Source: Methylibium sp. | GTDB taxonomy: Bacteria; Pseudomonadota; Gammaproteobacteria; Burkholderiales; Burkholderiaceae_C | Reading direction: 5' to 3' | DNA length: 40,206 bases | Assembly: GCA_013824165.1 (NCBI GenBank) | Contig: PNNH01000050.1 | Span: 1-40,206, forward strand | Shown here: positions 8,599-20,201 of the stretch, piece after piece | How positions within the stretch are numbered: the first letter of the stretch is position 1 | Layout: each line of letters begins with the position of its first letter | Translations under genes and position numbers: made by a program | Notes under the pieces: model-generated | The model's database searches: none | What the model was told of the DNA's origin: nothing | The model's input: the letters and a program-made list of their open reading frames with translations, nothing else

Positions 8599-9900
8599 AT
8601 GTCGGTCTTCGCCCTAGGTCTGAACCACAACTCCGCGCCGCTGGACCTGCGTGGGCGTTTTGCCTTTTCCATGGAGCAACTGGCCCCCACATTGCTGGGA
8701 TTCCGCCACCAGCTCCAGACCCGGCTGCCGCGCAAGGATGCCGACTTCCCAGAGGCCGCCATCCTCTCGACCTGCAACCGCACCGAACTCTATGTCGCCG
8801 GCGCGCCGGCGCTGGTGCAGCCCGCCGTCGATTGGCTGGCCGAAGTCGGAGGGGTGGGCAGCAGCGCCCTGCTTGATCACGCCTATGTGCTGGAGGGCAG
8901 CGCCGCCGCCCGCCACGCCTTCCGGGTCGCCAGCGGCCTGGACTCGATGGTGCTGGGCGAACCCCAGATCCTCGGACAGCTGAAGCAAGCAGTCCAGCAG
9001 GCCGGCGAGGCGGGCACGCTGGGCACCACCTTGCATCAGCTGTTCCAGCGCAGCTTCTCGGTGGCCAAGGAAGTCCGCAGCTCCACCGAGATCGGCGCGC
9101 ATTCGATCAGCATGGCAGCGGCCTCGGTCCGTCTGGCCGCGCAACTGTTCGAGGACCTTGCGCAGATCAAGGTGCTGTTCGTCGGCGCGGGCGAGATGAT
9201 CGAGCTGGTCGCCACCCATTTCGCCGCCAAGACGCCCAAGCACATGGCGGTGGCCAACCGCACGCTGGAGCGCGGCGAGAAGCTGGCAGGACACCTGGGC
9301 GCCGAGGCGATCCGTCTGTCCGACCTGCCGCAGCGCCTGCATGAATTCGACGCGGTGATCTCCTGCACCGCCTCCAGCCTGCCCTTGATCGGGCTGGGTG
9401 CGGTGGAGCGCGCATTGAAGACACGCCGCCACAAGCCCATGTTCATGGTCGATCTCGCCGTGCCACGCGATATCGAACCCGAGGTGGCGCAACTCGACGA
9501 TGTCTATCTCTACACCGTGGACGATCTCTCCAGCCTGGTGCAAAGCGCTGGCGAAAAGCGTCAGGCCGCGGTGCAGCAGGCCGAGGCCATCGTGGAGGCT
9601 GGCGTGCAAAGCTTTGTGCATTGGCTGGGCCAGCGCCACACCGTGCCCTTGATCCAGGCCCTGCATGGCCAGGCCGAAGACTGGCGCGCCCACGAGATCG
9701 CACGCGCACGCAAGCTGCTGGCGCGTGGCGAGGACATCGACACGGTGATGGAGGCGCTGGCCAAGGGGCTGACTCAGAAGATGCTGCACGGCGCCCTGGC
9801 CGAGCTGCACGCTGCGGATGGCGATCAGCGCGTGCAGCTGGCGCAGACCGTGTCGCGCCTGTTCCTGCGCAACAGCCCCCGGGATCCGGCAGAGCATTAG
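8599..9900 (+). CDS. hemA: Glutamyl-tRNA reductase HemA
   Basis: First enzyme of the C5 tetrapyrrole pathway: reduces Glu-tRNA(Glu) to glutamate-1-semialdehyde with NADPH. 433 aa from the ATG at 8599 ([18 protein letters not shown]). The catalytic cysteine lies in [10 protein letters not shown] (C59). The [10 protein letters not shown] block, the NADPH-binding VLFVGAGEM and the C-terminal dimerisation helix (from about residue 320) are all present. It leads the group hemA-prfA-prmC, a conserved betaproteobacterial order; prfA begins 72 bases downstream. No Shine-Dalgarno is visible before the ATG, consistent with the leaderless-promoter suggestion. Confidence 0.98.
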   Translation: MSVFALGLNHNSAPLDLRGRFAFSMEQLAPTLLGFRHQLQTRLPRKDADFPEAAILSTCNRTELYVAGAPALVQPAVDWLAEVGGVGSSALLDHAYVLEGSAAARHAFRVASGLDSMVLGEPQILGQLKQAVQQAGEAGTLGTTLHQLFQRSFSVAKEVRSSTEIGAHSISMAAASVRLAAQLFEDLAQIKVLFVGAGEMIELVATHFAAKTPKHMAVANRTLERGEKLAGHLGAEAIRLSDLPQRLHEFDAVISCTASSLPLIGLGAVERALKTRRHKPMFMVDLAVPRDIEPEVAQLDDVYLYTVDDLSSLVQSAGEKRQAAVQQAEAIVEAGVQSFVHWLGQRHTVPLIQALHGQAEDWRAHEIARARKLLARGEDIDTVMEALAKGLTQKMLHGALAELHAADGDQRVQLAQTVSRLFLRNSPRDPAEH

Positions 9901-9972
9901 CGGCAGCGCTGAAGCCCTGCCCTGCGGCAGCGTCACCCGCTCGCCGCCTCTTCAGCCCACCGGACCGCCCCC

Positions 9973-11058
9973 ATGAAAGACTCGCTGCGCCAGCAATTCG
10001 AACGCCTGGGCCATCGCCTGGCCGAGCTGGACACCACCTTGGCCGACGGTTCCATCGCCGCCGACATGAAGCGGTATCGGGCGCTCACCAAGGAGCAGTC
10101 TGAGGTCTCCGGCCTGGTCGAATGCTATCGGCGCTATCAGCAGCGCGAAGCCGATCTGGCGGCCGCGCGCGACTTGCTCGCTGACCCCGAAATGGCCGAG
10201 ATGGCGCGCGAGGAGATCGCAGCAGCCGAAGGCGATCTGGCCCGACTGCACGAGGAGTTGCAGCTGGCGCTGATCCCCAAGGACCCGGATGACGAGCGCC
10301 CGGCCTTCCTGGAAATCCGTGCTGGCACCGGCGGCGACGAGTCAGCGCTGTTTGCCGGCGATCTGGCGCGCATGTACATGCGCTTTGCAGAGCGCCAGGG
10401 CTGGAAAACCGAAGTTCTCTCGGCCAACGAGTCGGATCTGGGCGGCTACAAGGAACTGGTGTTGCGCATGGACGGCGACAAGGTCTATGGCCGGCTCAAG
10501 TTCGAATCCGGCGGCCACCGCGTGCAGCGCGTGCCGGCGACCGAATCGCAGGGCCGCATCCACACCAGCGCCTGTACCGTGGCGGTGATGCCCGAACCTG
10601 ACGAGGCAGAGGAGATCCAGCTCAATCCGGCCGAACTTCGCATCGACACCTTCCGCGCCAGCGGCGCCGGCGGCCAGCACGTCAACAAGACCGATTCGGC
10701 CATCCGCATCACCCACCTGCCGACCGGCCTGGTGGCCGAGTGCCAGGATGACCGCAGCCAGCACCGTAACAAGGCCAAGGCCATGGCCGTGCTGGCGGCG
10801 CGCCTGCGCGACAAGGACAAGAACGAGCGCGCCGCCAAGGAGGCGGCCCAGCGCAAGAGCCTGATCGGCAGCGGCGACCGCAGCGACCGAATCCGCACAT
10901 ACAACTTCCCGCAAGGCCGCCTGACCGATCACCGCATCAACCTGACGCTCTACAAACTCGGCGCCATCATGGACGGCGATCTGGGCGATGTGATCCAGGG
11001 TCTGCAGGCCGCGCAGGCGGCCCAGGAACTGGCGAATCTGGAAGAAGGCCGCGGATGA
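9973..11058 (+). CDS. prfA: Peptide chain release factor 1
   Basis: RF1, recognising UAA and UAG stop codons. 361 aa, the standard length. The stop-codon tripeptide is PAT (residues 188-190; RF2 would have SPF). The peptidyl-transferase GGQ lies at 233-235 in [18 protein letters not shown], where the Gln is the methylation target of PrmC, encoded directly downstream. prfA and prmC overlap by 4 bases (ATGA), so substrate and modifying enzyme are co-translated. Confidence 0.98.
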   Translation: MKDSLRQQFERLGHRLAELDTTLADGSIAADMKRYRALTKEQSEVSGLVECYRRYQQREADLAAARDLLADPEMAEMAREEIAAAEGDLARLHEELQLALIPKDPDDERPAFLEIRAGTGGDESALFAGDLARMYMRFAERQGWKTEVLSANESDLGGYKELVLRMDGDKVYGRLKFESGGHRVQRVPATESQGRIHTSACTVAVMPEPDEAEEIQLNPAELRIDTFRASGAGGQHVNKTDSAIRITHLPTGLVAECQDDRSQHRNKAKAMAVLAARLRDKDKNERAAKEAAQRKSLIGSGDRSDRIRTYNFPQGRLTDHRINLTLYKLGAIMDGDLGDVIQGLQAAQAAQELANLEEGRG

Positions 11059-11897
11059 GCCACGCGCCCGCCACCGTCGGCGATGCAATGCGGCACGCCG
11101 GGCAGGCCGGCGTCGATCGGCTGGACGCGCAACTGCTGCTGGGCGCATTGCTGAACCAGTCGCGCAGTTGGCTGATGATCCACGACGATGCCGCGCTGAT
11201 GCCCGAGCAGGCCCGGCAGTTCCAGGACTGGGTCGCCCGGCGCGCTCAGGACGTGCCGCTGGCTTACCTGCTGGGCCAGAAGGAATTCCACGGTCTGATG
11301 CTGCAAGTCAACGAGCACACGCTGGTGCCTCGCCCTGATACCGAGACCCTGGTCGACTGGGCCCTTGAGTTGCTGGCTGCGACCGCCCCAGCCCGACCCG
11401 AGGTGATTGATCTGGGAACAGGCAGCGGCGCCATCGCATTGGCCATTAAGCATCGCTGCCCGACGGCGACCGTCGAGGCGTTGGACCTGAGCGCTGGTGC
11501 GCTGCAGGCGGCTCAGGCCAATGCGCAGCGACTGGGTCTCGACGTACGCTTTCACCAGGGCGACTGGTGGACCCCGCTGGCTGGGCGCCGTTTCGATCTG
11601 ATCGTCAGCAACCCGCCCTACATCGCCGGCGATGACCCGCACCTGGACGCCTTGCGCCATGAGCCCTTGCAAGCATTGACGCCAGGTGGTGACGGTTTGT
11701 CAGCGCTGCAAGCCTTGGTAGAGGGTGCTCCTGCCCATCTGCGGCCTGGCGGCTGGCTGCTGCTCGAGCATGGTTTCGACCAGTCCGACGCGGTCACTCA
11801 GGCGCTGCGCGACGAGGGCTTCGAAGCCGTCGAGTGCCGCCGCGATCTCGGCGCACAGCCGCGCGTCAGCGGCGGCCGCTGGCCGGGCAGCGCATAA
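11055..11897 (+). CDS. prmC: Peptide chain release factor N5-glutamine methyltransferase PrmC
   Basis: SAM-dependent methyltransferase of the GGQ glutamine of RF1/RF2, also known as HemK. 280 aa. The N-terminal helical domain (1-90) docks the release factor. The SAM site is [12 protein letters not shown] (GTGSG at 121-125), and the catalytic NPPY motif is at 186-189 in [14 protein letters not shown]. The start overlaps the prfA stop. It is the last clear member of the hemA-prfA-prmC set before an inserted, unrelated gene. Confidence 0.97.
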   Translation: MSHAPATVGDAMRHAGQAGVDRLDAQLLLGALLNQSRSWLMIHDDAALMPEQARQFQDWVARRAQDVPLAYLLGQKEFHGLMLQVNEHTLVPRPDTETLVDWALELLAATAPARPEVIDLGTGSGAIALAIKHRCPTATVEALDLSAGALQAAQANAQRLGLDVRFHQGDWWTPLAGRRFDLIVSNPPYIAGDDPHLDALRHEPLQALTPGGDGLSALQALVEGAPAHLRPGGWLLLEHGFDQSDAVTQALRDEGFEAVECRRDLGAQPRVSGGRWPGSA

Positions 11898-12020
11898 AGC
11901 CACAACTGGACGTCGTTTCTCTTACACACGCTTGCGCGGCCGGCCGCTCTCAGGCGTAGCATCAATCGCTCCTCACTGCCTTTGTGCAGTTGCCCCGTCG
12001 CTGTTTCCGAGGAGCTTGCC

Positions 12021-12641
12021 ATGGCCAATGCCGTTCGATTCCCGACCGCCGTGTTCCACAGCGTGGATCTGCAGCGATCTGCGCTGGCAAGCGCTGCACT
12101 GCTGCTGGCTCTGGCTCTGCCGGCGCAGGCCCAAGGCATGAAGCTCGGCGCCGATGCAGGCATCGATCTGCGCTGGCAAGCGCGGATCCAGCTCAGCAGC
12201 CTCGACAAGGCCTCAGGATCCCGGCTGGTCGGGGCCAATCTGCTGGGGGACTACTACCTCACAGGATCCTGGCTGGGCGCCAATACCCGCGGTGGCCTGC
12301 GAGCCACTGGCGGACTAATGCTCGGCGCCCCCTCGCTGCTGCAAAGCAGCGGCGGGCTAGCGCTGGGCAGCAGCTCTCTCGCAAGGCAGCAGGCTGTGGC
12401 GGTTGGGCAGCGCCAACTCAGTGCTGCAAGCCCCATCCACGAGCATGAATCCAACCTGAGCGCGCCCTACCTTGGCATCGGCTACACCGGCCAATCGCTG
12501 CGCGGCGGCTGGGGTTTCAGTGCCGATCTCGGTGTGATGCGCCTGGGCCGCAGCGCGGGCGCGCAGCCCAGCCTTGAAGAAACGCTGATGGATCTGCGTC
12601 TGCGGCCGGTGCTGCACTTCGGCCTGAGCTACAGCTACTAG
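12021..12641 (+). CDS. Putative outer-membrane beta-barrel protein, unrecognised
   Basis: 206 aa from the ATG at 12021, preceded by GAGGAG seven bases upstream; the frame is open further up to 11982. A signal peptide covers residues 1-37 (hydrophobic ALASAALLLALALP, cleavage after AQA). The mature part alternates polar and hydrophobic residues, is rich in Gly and Ser, and ends in HFGLSYSY. A terminal aromatic after alternating hydrophobics is the pattern of outer-membrane barrels. About eight short strands can be imagined; this is inference. It has no recognised family motif. It stands between prmC and grxD, which are usually close, and its TAG stop is part of the left end of a 167-bp palindromic element. 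Confidence 0.65.
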   Translation: MANAVRFPTAVFHSVDLQRSALASAALLLALALPAQAQGMKLGADAGIDLRWQARIQLSSLDKASGSRLVGANLLGDYYLTGSWLGANTRGGLRATGGLMLGAPSLLQSSGGLALGSSSLARQQAVAVGQRQLSAASPIHEHESNLSAPYLGIGYTGQSLRGGWGFSADLGVMRLGRSAGAQPSLEETLMDLRLRPVLHFGLSYSY

Positions 12642-12804
12642 TGTCCGGTTCCGCAAGTTCCTGCACATGAAGCCACGTCTTCCGCGCCAGCCCCGCGTTG
12701 TGAATCCTTGAGATACCACTGGGTATCGCTGCGGTTCACGCCTCGGTCTGGCACGGAAACCACCGCCTTCATCTAGTGCAGCGACATGCAGGACAGGACA
12801 CTAG
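12638..12804. mobile_element. MITE-like palindromic element, 167 bp
   Basis: Two arms of about 80 bases form an imperfect inverted repeat over the whole element. The outermost nine bases are CTAGTGTCC at 12638 and GGACACTAG ending at 12804. Further matching blocks are CTGCAC, ATGAAG, TTCCG, GCCAG and GTGAA. The centre is GATACC / GGTATC (12712-12727). The ends carry CTAG, which may be a target duplication. No coding capacity. If transcribed it would fold into one long hairpin. The upstream stop codon TAG lies in the left CTAG. Confidence 0.7.
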
Positions 12805-12900
12805 ACCCCACGCTCACTCCTGTCCGGGACTGTCACGGATAATGCGTCCGCCGACCACCAACCCGGTCGGCGCAGCATCCACTACCTCAGGCGATTTGAT

Positions 12901-13212
12901 ATGAACGAAGTCCAGCAGCGCATCGATGACTTGGTCAAGGGCAACCGCGTCATGCTGTTCATGAAGGGCACGGCGCAATTCCCGATGTGCGGCTTCTCCG
13001 GCCGCGCGATCCAGATCCTCAAGGCCTGTGGAGCCACCGAGCTGAAGACCTTCAATGTGCTGGAGGACGAAGCCGTGCGCCAAGGCATCAAGGACTACGC
13101 CAACTGGCCCACCATCCCCCAGCTCTACGTCAAAGGCGAGTTCGTCGGTGGCTCGGACATCATGATGGAGATGTACGAGTCCGGCGAACTGCAACAGCTG
13201 CTGAGCCAGTAA
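12901..13212 (+). CDS. grxD: Monothiol glutaredoxin Grx4
   Basis: Monothiol glutaredoxin that binds and transfers [2Fe-2S] clusters with glutathione. 103 aa, typical for the family. The active site is PMCGFSGRA with a single cysteine, C30. The glutathione-binding block WPTIPQLYVKGEFVGGSDI is present in the C-terminal half. It is followed 7 bases later by ubiX. In related genomes grxD lies next to prmC; here a barrel gene and a palindromic element come between, so its promoter may lie in the 96 bases after that element. Confidence 0.97.
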   Translation: MNEVQQRIDDLVKGNRVMLFMKGTAQFPMCGFSGRAIQILKACGATELKTFNVLEDEAVRQGIKDYANWPTIPQLYVKGEFVGGSDIMMEMYESGELQQLLSQ

Positions 13213-13219
13213 GCCAGTC

Positions 13220-13801
13220 ATGACACAGCCTGTTCGGCTGGTCGTCGGCGTCACCGGCGCCACCGGCGCAGCCTACAGCCTGCGGCTGCTGCGCCGCGCA
13301 CGCGAGCTGGGGCTGGAAACCCACCTGATCGTCACGCCGGCCGGCGTGCTCAACGTCCACCACGAACTGGGACTGGACCGGCACGCGCTGGAGCGCGAAG
13401 CCAGCTTCGCCTACGCGCCAGCGGATGTCGGCGCCTGCGTGGCCAGCGGCAGCTTCGCGACCGCGGCCATGATCGTGGCGCCCTGCTCGATGAAAAGCCT
13501 GGCGGCCGTCGCACATGGCTTTGGCGACAACCTGCTGACGCGTGCCGCCGACGTTACGCTGAAAGAACGCCGCCGCCTGGTGCTGATGGTGCGCGAGACG
13601 CCGTTCAACTTGGCGCATCTGCGTAATATGACGGCAGCCACCGAGATGGGCGCCATCGTGTTTCCGCCGCTGCCAGCCTTCTATCACCACCCGAAGAGCA
13701 TTGACGAGATCGTCAACGAGAGCGCTGAGCGGGCGCTGGAGCTCGCGGGAGTAAAGGGCGCCGAGCCCAAGGCCTGGGCCGGCCTGCGCGCCCAGAGCTG
13801 A
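13220..13801 (+). CDS. ubiX: Flavin prenyltransferase UbiX
   Basis: Makes prenylated FMN, the cofactor of UbiD decarboxylase in ubiquinone biosynthesis. 193 aa. The N-terminal flavin site GVTGATGAAYSLRLLR is intact. APCSMKSLAAVAHG, NLLTRAADVTLKERR and LVLMVRETP match the family, including the Arg/Glu residues around the dimethylallyl phosphate site. It follows grxD by 7 bases, so the two are probably co-transcribed. The next gene is on the opposite strand after 25 bases. Confidence 0.96.
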   Translation: MTQPVRLVVGVTGATGAAYSLRLLRRARELGLETHLIVTPAGVLNVHHELGLDRHALEREASFAYAPADVGACVASGSFATAAMIVAPCSMKSLAAVAHGFGDNLLTRAADVTLKERRRLVLMVRETPFNLAHLRNMTAATEMGAIVFPPLPAFYHHPKSIDEIVNESAERALELAGVKGAEPKAWAGLRAQS

Positions 13802-13826
13802 GCACGCTGCAGGCGTCGTTGACGGC

Positions 13827-14447
13827 TCAGCTTTCGCCGGGCATCAACCACTTCCTGCGATTGGCGAAGACCGCATTCGGATACTCGGGCCGGCCACGGC
13901 TGCCGTTGTAGCGGCCCAGCGCCAGGAACATATCGCCACGCTCCCGATCCAGGTAGTGGCGCAGGATCACGCAGCCGAAGCGCAGATTGGTCTGCATATG
14001 GAACAGGCGCGAAGCCTGTCCATCTCCGATCAGGCGCGCCCAGAACGGCATCACCTGCATATAGCCGCGTGCGCCGGCGCTGCTGATCGCGTACTTCCTG
14101 AAGCCGCTTTCCACCTGCACCAAGCCCAGCACCAGGCTGGGCTCGAGGCCGGCGCGTTTGCTCTCGTACCAGAGTGTCTCGAGAAACTCGATGCGCGTCA
14201 TCGCCTCGCTCTTGCGGGACTTGAGGCGCTCGCTCATCGCGCCCAGCCAGCGCAGATAGCCCAGCCGCTCGTCCGTGTTTTCGAAGCGCGGCTTGGGTGG
14301 CGCACTGTTCGCCACCGCAGCACTCAGGGCCGAGCGCACGGCATCGGCTAGAGGCTCCTCGACCTGTGTTCCGGCTACGGCTGAAAACGCGGGGCAAGCA
14401 GCAAGCGCCCCCAGCAACAGATCACGCCGACGCAGCTGTCCGCTCAA
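13827..14447 (-). CDS. Lytic transglycosylase (SLT domain), putative lipoprotein
   Basis: 206 aa. The N-terminus [13 protein letters not shown] combines a twin-arginine-like start with a lipobox (LAAC, C18), so the protein may be an exported lipoprotein. The SLT/goose-lysozyme-like domain covers about residues 90-200. The catalytic glutamate is E113 in [25 protein letters not shown] and [10 protein letters not shown] complete the fold. It would cleave peptidoglycan glycan strands in the periplasm. It overlaps the proS stop by 4 bases and probably follows it on one transcript. The exact family (MltC/MltE/Slt-like) cannot be fixed by eye. Confidence 0.88.
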   Translation of the reverse strand: MSGQLRRRDLLLGALAACPAFSAVAGTQVEEPLADAVRSALSAAVANSAPPKPRFENTDERLGYLRWLGAMSERLKSRKSEAMTRIEFLETLWYESKRAGLEPSLVLGLVQVESGFRKYAISSAGARGYMQVMPFWARLIGDGQASRLFHMQTNLRFGCVILRHYLDRERGDMFLALGRYNGSRGRPEYPNAVFANRRKWLMPGES

Positions 14448-16189
14448 AGCCCGAGCTTGGCCTTCAGATGGGCCAGCAAATCCGTGAGTGCCAGCTTGGT
14501 GGCTTCGGCATCGCGGCGGCCCTGATACTCGACCTGGCCCTCCTTCAGGCCACGCTCGGATAGCACTACGCGGTGCGGCACGCCCACCAGCTCCCAGTCG
14601 GCGAACATCGCGCCGGGGCGCTCGCCGCGATCATCCAACAGCACATCAACGCCCAGCGCGCTCAACTCGTCGTGCAGCTTGAGCGCCGCCGCCTTGACCT
14701 CTTCACTGCGGTCCATGCCGATCGGGCAGATCACCAGCGTGAACGGTGCGATCGAAGCTGGCCAGATGATGCCGCGCTCGTCGTGGTTCTGCTCGATCGC
14801 CGCGCCCAGGATGCGGGTCACGCCGATACCGTAGCAGCCCATCACCATCAACTGCGGCTTGCCGGTTTCGTCCAGATAGCTGGCATTCATGTCCTTGGAG
14901 TACTTGGTCCCCAGCAAGAAGACATGACCCACCTCGATACCGCGCTGGATGTCGAGCACGCCCTTGCCATCCGGCGAGGGATCGCCGGACACGACATTGC
15001 GGATGTCGGCCACCAGATCAGGCTCGGGCAGATCACGGCCCCAGTTGGCGCCGGTGTAGTGGAAGTCAGCCTCGTTGGCGCCGCAGACGAAGTCCGCCAT
15101 GTTCGCAACCGTGCGATCAGCGACGACCTTCACCGGCTTCTTCAAACCGAGCGGACCCAGGTAACCCGGCTTGCAGCCGAAGTGATCCTCGATCTCGGCC
15201 ACGGTGGCGAAGCGGAAGCCGCCCTTCAGGCCTTCAATCTTGCCGGCCTTGACCTCGTTGAGATCGTGATCACCACGCACGAGCAGCAGCCAGACCGTGG
15301 ACTTGATGGTCTCGCCCTTGTCGTCGAGCTCGTCGCTGGCCAGCACCAAGGACTTGACGGTCTGCGTCAGCGGCAGACCTAACAACTGCGCCACATCAGC
15401 GCAGGTGCTCTTGCCGGGCGTGGGCGTCTTGACCAGCGACTGGGACGCCGCCGCGCGGCTAGACTGAAGCGGCAGGGCTTCGGCCAACTCAATATTGGCG
15501 GCGTAGTCGCTCGTGGGGCAGTAGACGATGGCATCTTCGCCCGTCTCGGCGATCACCTGGAATTCGTGCGAAGCCTCGCCGCCAATCGCGCCGGTATCAG
15601 CTGCAACCGCACGGTACTCAAGGCCGAAGCGGTCGAAGATGCGTTGGTAGGCATCGAACATGGCCTGGTAGCTGCGCTTGGCGGCGTCGACATCACGGTC
15701 GAAGGAGTACGCATCCTTCATCGTGAACTCGCGCCCGCGCATCACACCAAAACGCGGCCGGCGCTCGTCGCGGAACTTCGTCTGGATGTGATAGAAATTC
15801 TTCGGCAGCTGCTTGTAGGAGCGCAACTCCTGGCGGGCGATGTCGGTCACCACTTCTTCGGAAGTCGGCTGGATGATGAAGTCGCGATCATGGCGATCTT
15901 TCACGCGCAGCAACTCAGGACCCATCTTGTCGAAGCGCCCAGTCTCCTGCCACAACTCGGCAGGCTGCACGACAGGCATCAGCAGTTCGACGGCGCCGGC
16001 GCGGTTCATCTCCTCGCGGATGATGCCTTCAACCTTGCGGATCACGCGCAGGCCCATGGGCATGTAGTTGTAGATGCCGGCGCCCAGGCGCTTGATCATG
16101 CCGGCACGCATCATCAGCTTGTGGCTGACCACTTCGGCGTCGGCGGGGGCTTCTTTCAGCGTCGAGATAAAAAACTGGGTGGCTTTCAT
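14444..16189 (-). CDS. proS: Prolyl-tRNA synthetase
   Basis: Class II aminoacyl-tRNA synthetase charging tRNA-Pro. 581 aa, the length of the bacterial form with an editing insertion. Motif 2 region: [19 protein letters not shown]. The YbaK-like INS editing domain sits at about 225-405 and removes misacylated Ala. The C-terminal anticodon-binding domain starts near residue 475 ([11 protein letters not shown]). The start [10 protein letters not shown] at 16189 agrees with the family. It diverges from rppH, with 132 bases between the start codons. Confidence 0.97.
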   Translation of the reverse strand: MKATQFFISTLKEAPADAEVVSHKLMMRAGMIKRLGAGIYNYMPMGLRVIRKVEGIIREEMNRAGAVELLMPVVQPAELWQETGRFDKMGPELLRVKDRHDRDFIIQPTSEEVVTDIARQELRSYKQLPKNFYHIQTKFRDERRPRFGVMRGREFTMKDAYSFDRDVDAAKRSYQAMFDAYQRIFDRFGLEYRAVAADTGAIGGEASHEFQVIAETGEDAIVYCPTSDYAANIELAEALPLQSSRAAASQSLVKTPTPGKSTCADVAQLLGLPLTQTVKSLVLASDELDDKGETIKSTVWLLLVRGDHDLNEVKAGKIEGLKGGFRFATVAEIEDHFGCKPGYLGPLGLKKPVKVVADRTVANMADFVCGANEADFHYTGANWGRDLPEPDLVADIRNVVSGDPSPDGKGVLDIQRGIEVGHVFLLGTKYSKDMNASYLDETGKPQLMVMGCYGIGVTRILGAAIEQNHDERGIIWPASIAPFTLVICPIGMDRSEEVKAAALKLHDELSALGVDVLLDDRGERPGAMFADWELVGVPHRVVLSERGLKEGQVEYQGRRDAEATKLALTDLLAHLKAKLGL

Positions 16190-16288
16190 GCGGGACAGAG
16201 CATAGGTGCGCCAAACGCCACAAGATCGCGGGCTTGGCTGAGGTGCTGAGGGTTAGCGAGGGTGCCGCCCGACGGGCGCCCCAATGCA

Positions 16289-16323
16289 ATAATCAATCCA
16301 ACTATAGATTCGAGGTTGATTAT
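16289..16323 (+). promoter_or_regulatory. Inverted repeat spanning the rppH start codon, with candidate -10
   Basis: ATAATCAA (16289-16296) and TTGATTAT (16316-16323) form a perfect 8-base inverted repeat with 19 bases between; the right arm contains the first two bases of the rppH ATG (16322). TATAGA (16303-16308) between the arms resembles a -10 element, which would give a very short leader. An operator or a weak start-site hairpin is possible. Confidence 0.4.
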
Positions 16324-16930
16324 GCTCGACCGTGAAGGCTTCCGGCCCAACGTCGGCATCATCCTGCTCAACCACAGGAACGAGGTGTTCTGGGGCAAAC
16401 GCATCCGCACCCATTCCTGGCAGTTCCCGCAAGGGGGCATCAAGCATGGCGAGACGCCCGAGCAGGCGATGTTTCGTGAGCTCCACGAAGAGGTGGGGCT
16501 GCACGCGGAACACGTGCGCATCATTGCCAGAACACGCGACTGGCTGCGCTACGAGGTTCCCGACCATTTCATCCGTCGCGATGCGCGCGGGCATTACCGC
16601 GGCCAGAAGCAGATCTGGTTTCTGCTTCAGCTGATGGGGCGCGATTGCGATATGAATCTGCGCGCCACCGACCACCCTGAGTTCGACGCCTGGCGCTGGA
16701 ACGATTACTGGGTGCCGTTGGAGTCGGTGATCGAGTTCAAGCGCGGCGTCTACCAGATGGCGCTGACGGAACTGGCGCGCTACATGCCACGACTGAACCA
16801 ACACAACCGCTATCTGCGTGCCGGCATGCGTCCGCAGCACCGCGACAGCGGCCGCGCGAACAGCAACGAGGCGGGTGAAGCACAAGCGCCGCCTGCTGCG
16901 ACCGACGAGCAGGGCCAGGGGGCGGACTGA
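16322..16930 (+). CDS. rppH: RNA pyrophosphohydrolase RppH
   Basis: Nudix hydrolase that removes pyrophosphate from mRNA 5' ends and starts their decay. 202 aa from the ATG at 16322 ([17 protein letters not shown], the family start); an in-frame ATG at 16262 would add 20 residues not found in RppH and overlap the likely promoter. The Nudix box is complete: GG-x5-E, then REL-x2-EEVG. The WQFPQGG segment precedes it. The last 45 residues are hydrophilic, rich in Ala, Arg and Gln, and probably disordered. No partner gene overlaps; it is divergent from proS and convergent with proB. Confidence 0.95.
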   Translation: MLDREGFRPNVGIILLNHRNEVFWGKRIRTHSWQFPQGGIKHGETPEQAMFRELHEEVGLHAEHVRIIARTRDWLRYEVPDHFIRRDARGHYRGQKQIWFLLQLMGRDCDMNLRATDHPEFDAWRWNDYWVPLESVIEFKRGVYQMALTELARYMPRLNQHNRYLRAGMRPQHRDSGRANSNEAGEAQAPPAATDEQGQGAD

Positions 16931-16972
16931 GGCACAAGCGTCAGGCGCTTCGGCGCCCGCCCGCCATGCCGC

Positions 16973-19209
<2,237 letters not shown>

Positions 19210-19243
19210 TCACAAGGCCGGATGCATCCGGGCCCTTTGCAGC

Positions 19244-19278
19244 CGAGAAAAAGCAAAAGCCCCGGCAGGCCGGGGCTT
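19244..19278 (-). terminator. Rho-independent terminator after rpmA
   Basis: Stem AAGCCCCGG / CCGGGGCTT (19257-19278) with a 4-base loop. On the minus strand it is followed by TTTTGCTTTTT, a good T-rich tail. It lies between rpmA (stop at 19342) and obgE (start at 19170). Confidence 0.8.
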
Positions 19279-19341
19279 CCTGTCTCGCTAAGCGGTCGGC
19301 TGCTGCCCTCCGCCAGCGATCAATGCGTCAGTGAGTGACGA

Positions 19342-19599
19342 TCAAACCGGCGTGACAAAAACCGTCTGGCGGCTCTTTTCGCCCTTGATGGCGAAGGACA
19401 CCGTGCCGTCCACCAGCGCGAACAAGGTGTGATCCTTGCCCATGCCAACGTTGGTACCGGCATGGAAGCGGGTGCCGCGCTGACGCACGATGATGGAACC
19501 AGCGGAGATGGTCTGGCCGCCAAAGGCCTTCACACCCAGCATCTTCGGTTTGGAGTCGCGGCCGTTCCGTGTGGAACCGCCGCCTTTTTTCTGTGCCAT
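19342..19599 (-). CDS. rpmA: 50S ribosomal protein L27
   Basis: 85-aa ribosomal protein whose flexible N-terminus reaches the peptidyl-transferase centre. It begins [16 protein letters not shown] and contains [26 protein letters not shown] and [10 protein letters not shown], all family hallmarks. There is no cleavable N-terminal extension of the Firmicute type. It lies 35 bases downstream of rplU and is followed by a terminator. Confidence 0.98.
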   Translation of the reverse strand: MAQKKGGGSTRNGRDSKPKMLGVKAFGGQTISAGSIIVRQRGTRFHAGTNVGMGKDHTLFALVDGTVSFAIKGEKSRQTVFVTPV

Positions 19600-19634
19600 G
19601 GATTAACTCCTTGAACTGTTGGCGAAAGCAGGAA

Positions 19635-19946
19635 TCAGCCGTTGACCGCGCTGATTTCCAGCTCGGTGTAGGTCTGGCGATGGCCCTGACTCTTCTTGTA
19701 GTGCTTGCGACGACGCAGCTTGAAAATGCGCACCTTGTCGTGCTTGCCCTGTGCCACAACAGTGGCTTTGACGCTTGCGCCAGCAACCAAGGGAGTGCCA
19801 ACCTTCAGTTCAGCGCCGTTTCCGACAGCCAGAACCTGGTCGATCACAATCTCTTGGCCAACATCCGCAGCAATCTGTTCTACCTTGATCTTTTCGCCAG
19901 CAGCAACTTTGTATTGCTTGCCGCCGGTTTTTATGACCGCGTACAT
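19635..19946 (-). CDS. rplU: 50S ribosomal protein L21
   Basis: 103 aa from the ATG at 19946 ([18 protein letters not shown], the canonical start); the frame is open to 20030, but that extension has no family resemblance. The C-terminal block [20 protein letters not shown] is the rRNA-binding signature. It heads rplU-rpmA. Upstream, a candidate TATAGT -10 on the minus strand (20049-20054) implies a leader of about 95 bases, and the block is divergent from ispB. Confidence 0.97.
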   Translation of the reverse strand: MYAVIKTGGKQYKVAAGEKIKVEQIAADVGQEIVIDQVLAVGNGAELKVGTPLVAGASVKATVVAQGKHDKVRIFKLRRRKHYKKSQGHRQTYTELEISAVNG

Positions 19947-20020
19947 ATCAGCCCTTTCAAAAAAACGACCCTTGACTTGCGCGATGGGCAGAAGCCAATC
20001 ACAGCATCTCAAGGCACTCG

Positions 20021-20054
20021 CTCCGCGCACAAAAGCGCAGAGCCCGAGACTATA
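20021..20054 (-). promoter_or_regulatory. Candidate rplU -10 element and 5'-terminal leader hairpin
   Basis: On the minus strand TATAGT occupies 20054-20049. Initiation near 20042 would place an 8-pair hairpin (20042-20035 with 20028-20021, one G-U pair, 6-base loop) exactly at the RNA 5' end. The -35 match is poor. Whether L21 or L27 binds this leader is unknown. Confidence 0.35.
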
Positions 20055-20167
20055 GCACAGGCCTGCCGCCGAAGCTACTTACGCCACCCGTTCAGTGCAG
20101 CAACCCTCCAGGACCGGCGCGTTGCGTCCGTGGAACCGCGAACTGTCGCCGCCTCAAGCGGTCTTCC

Positions 20168-20173
20168 TATAAT
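20168..20173 (+). promoter_or_regulatory. Candidate -10 element of ispB
   Basis: Consensus TATAAT at 20168-20173, about 29 bases before the GTG start at 20202; initiation near 20180 gives a leader of about 22 bases. The -35 region is weak. Confidence 0.45.
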
Positions 20174-20201
20174 TGCCACTTCGCCATCATGTGAGCTGAG
20201 T

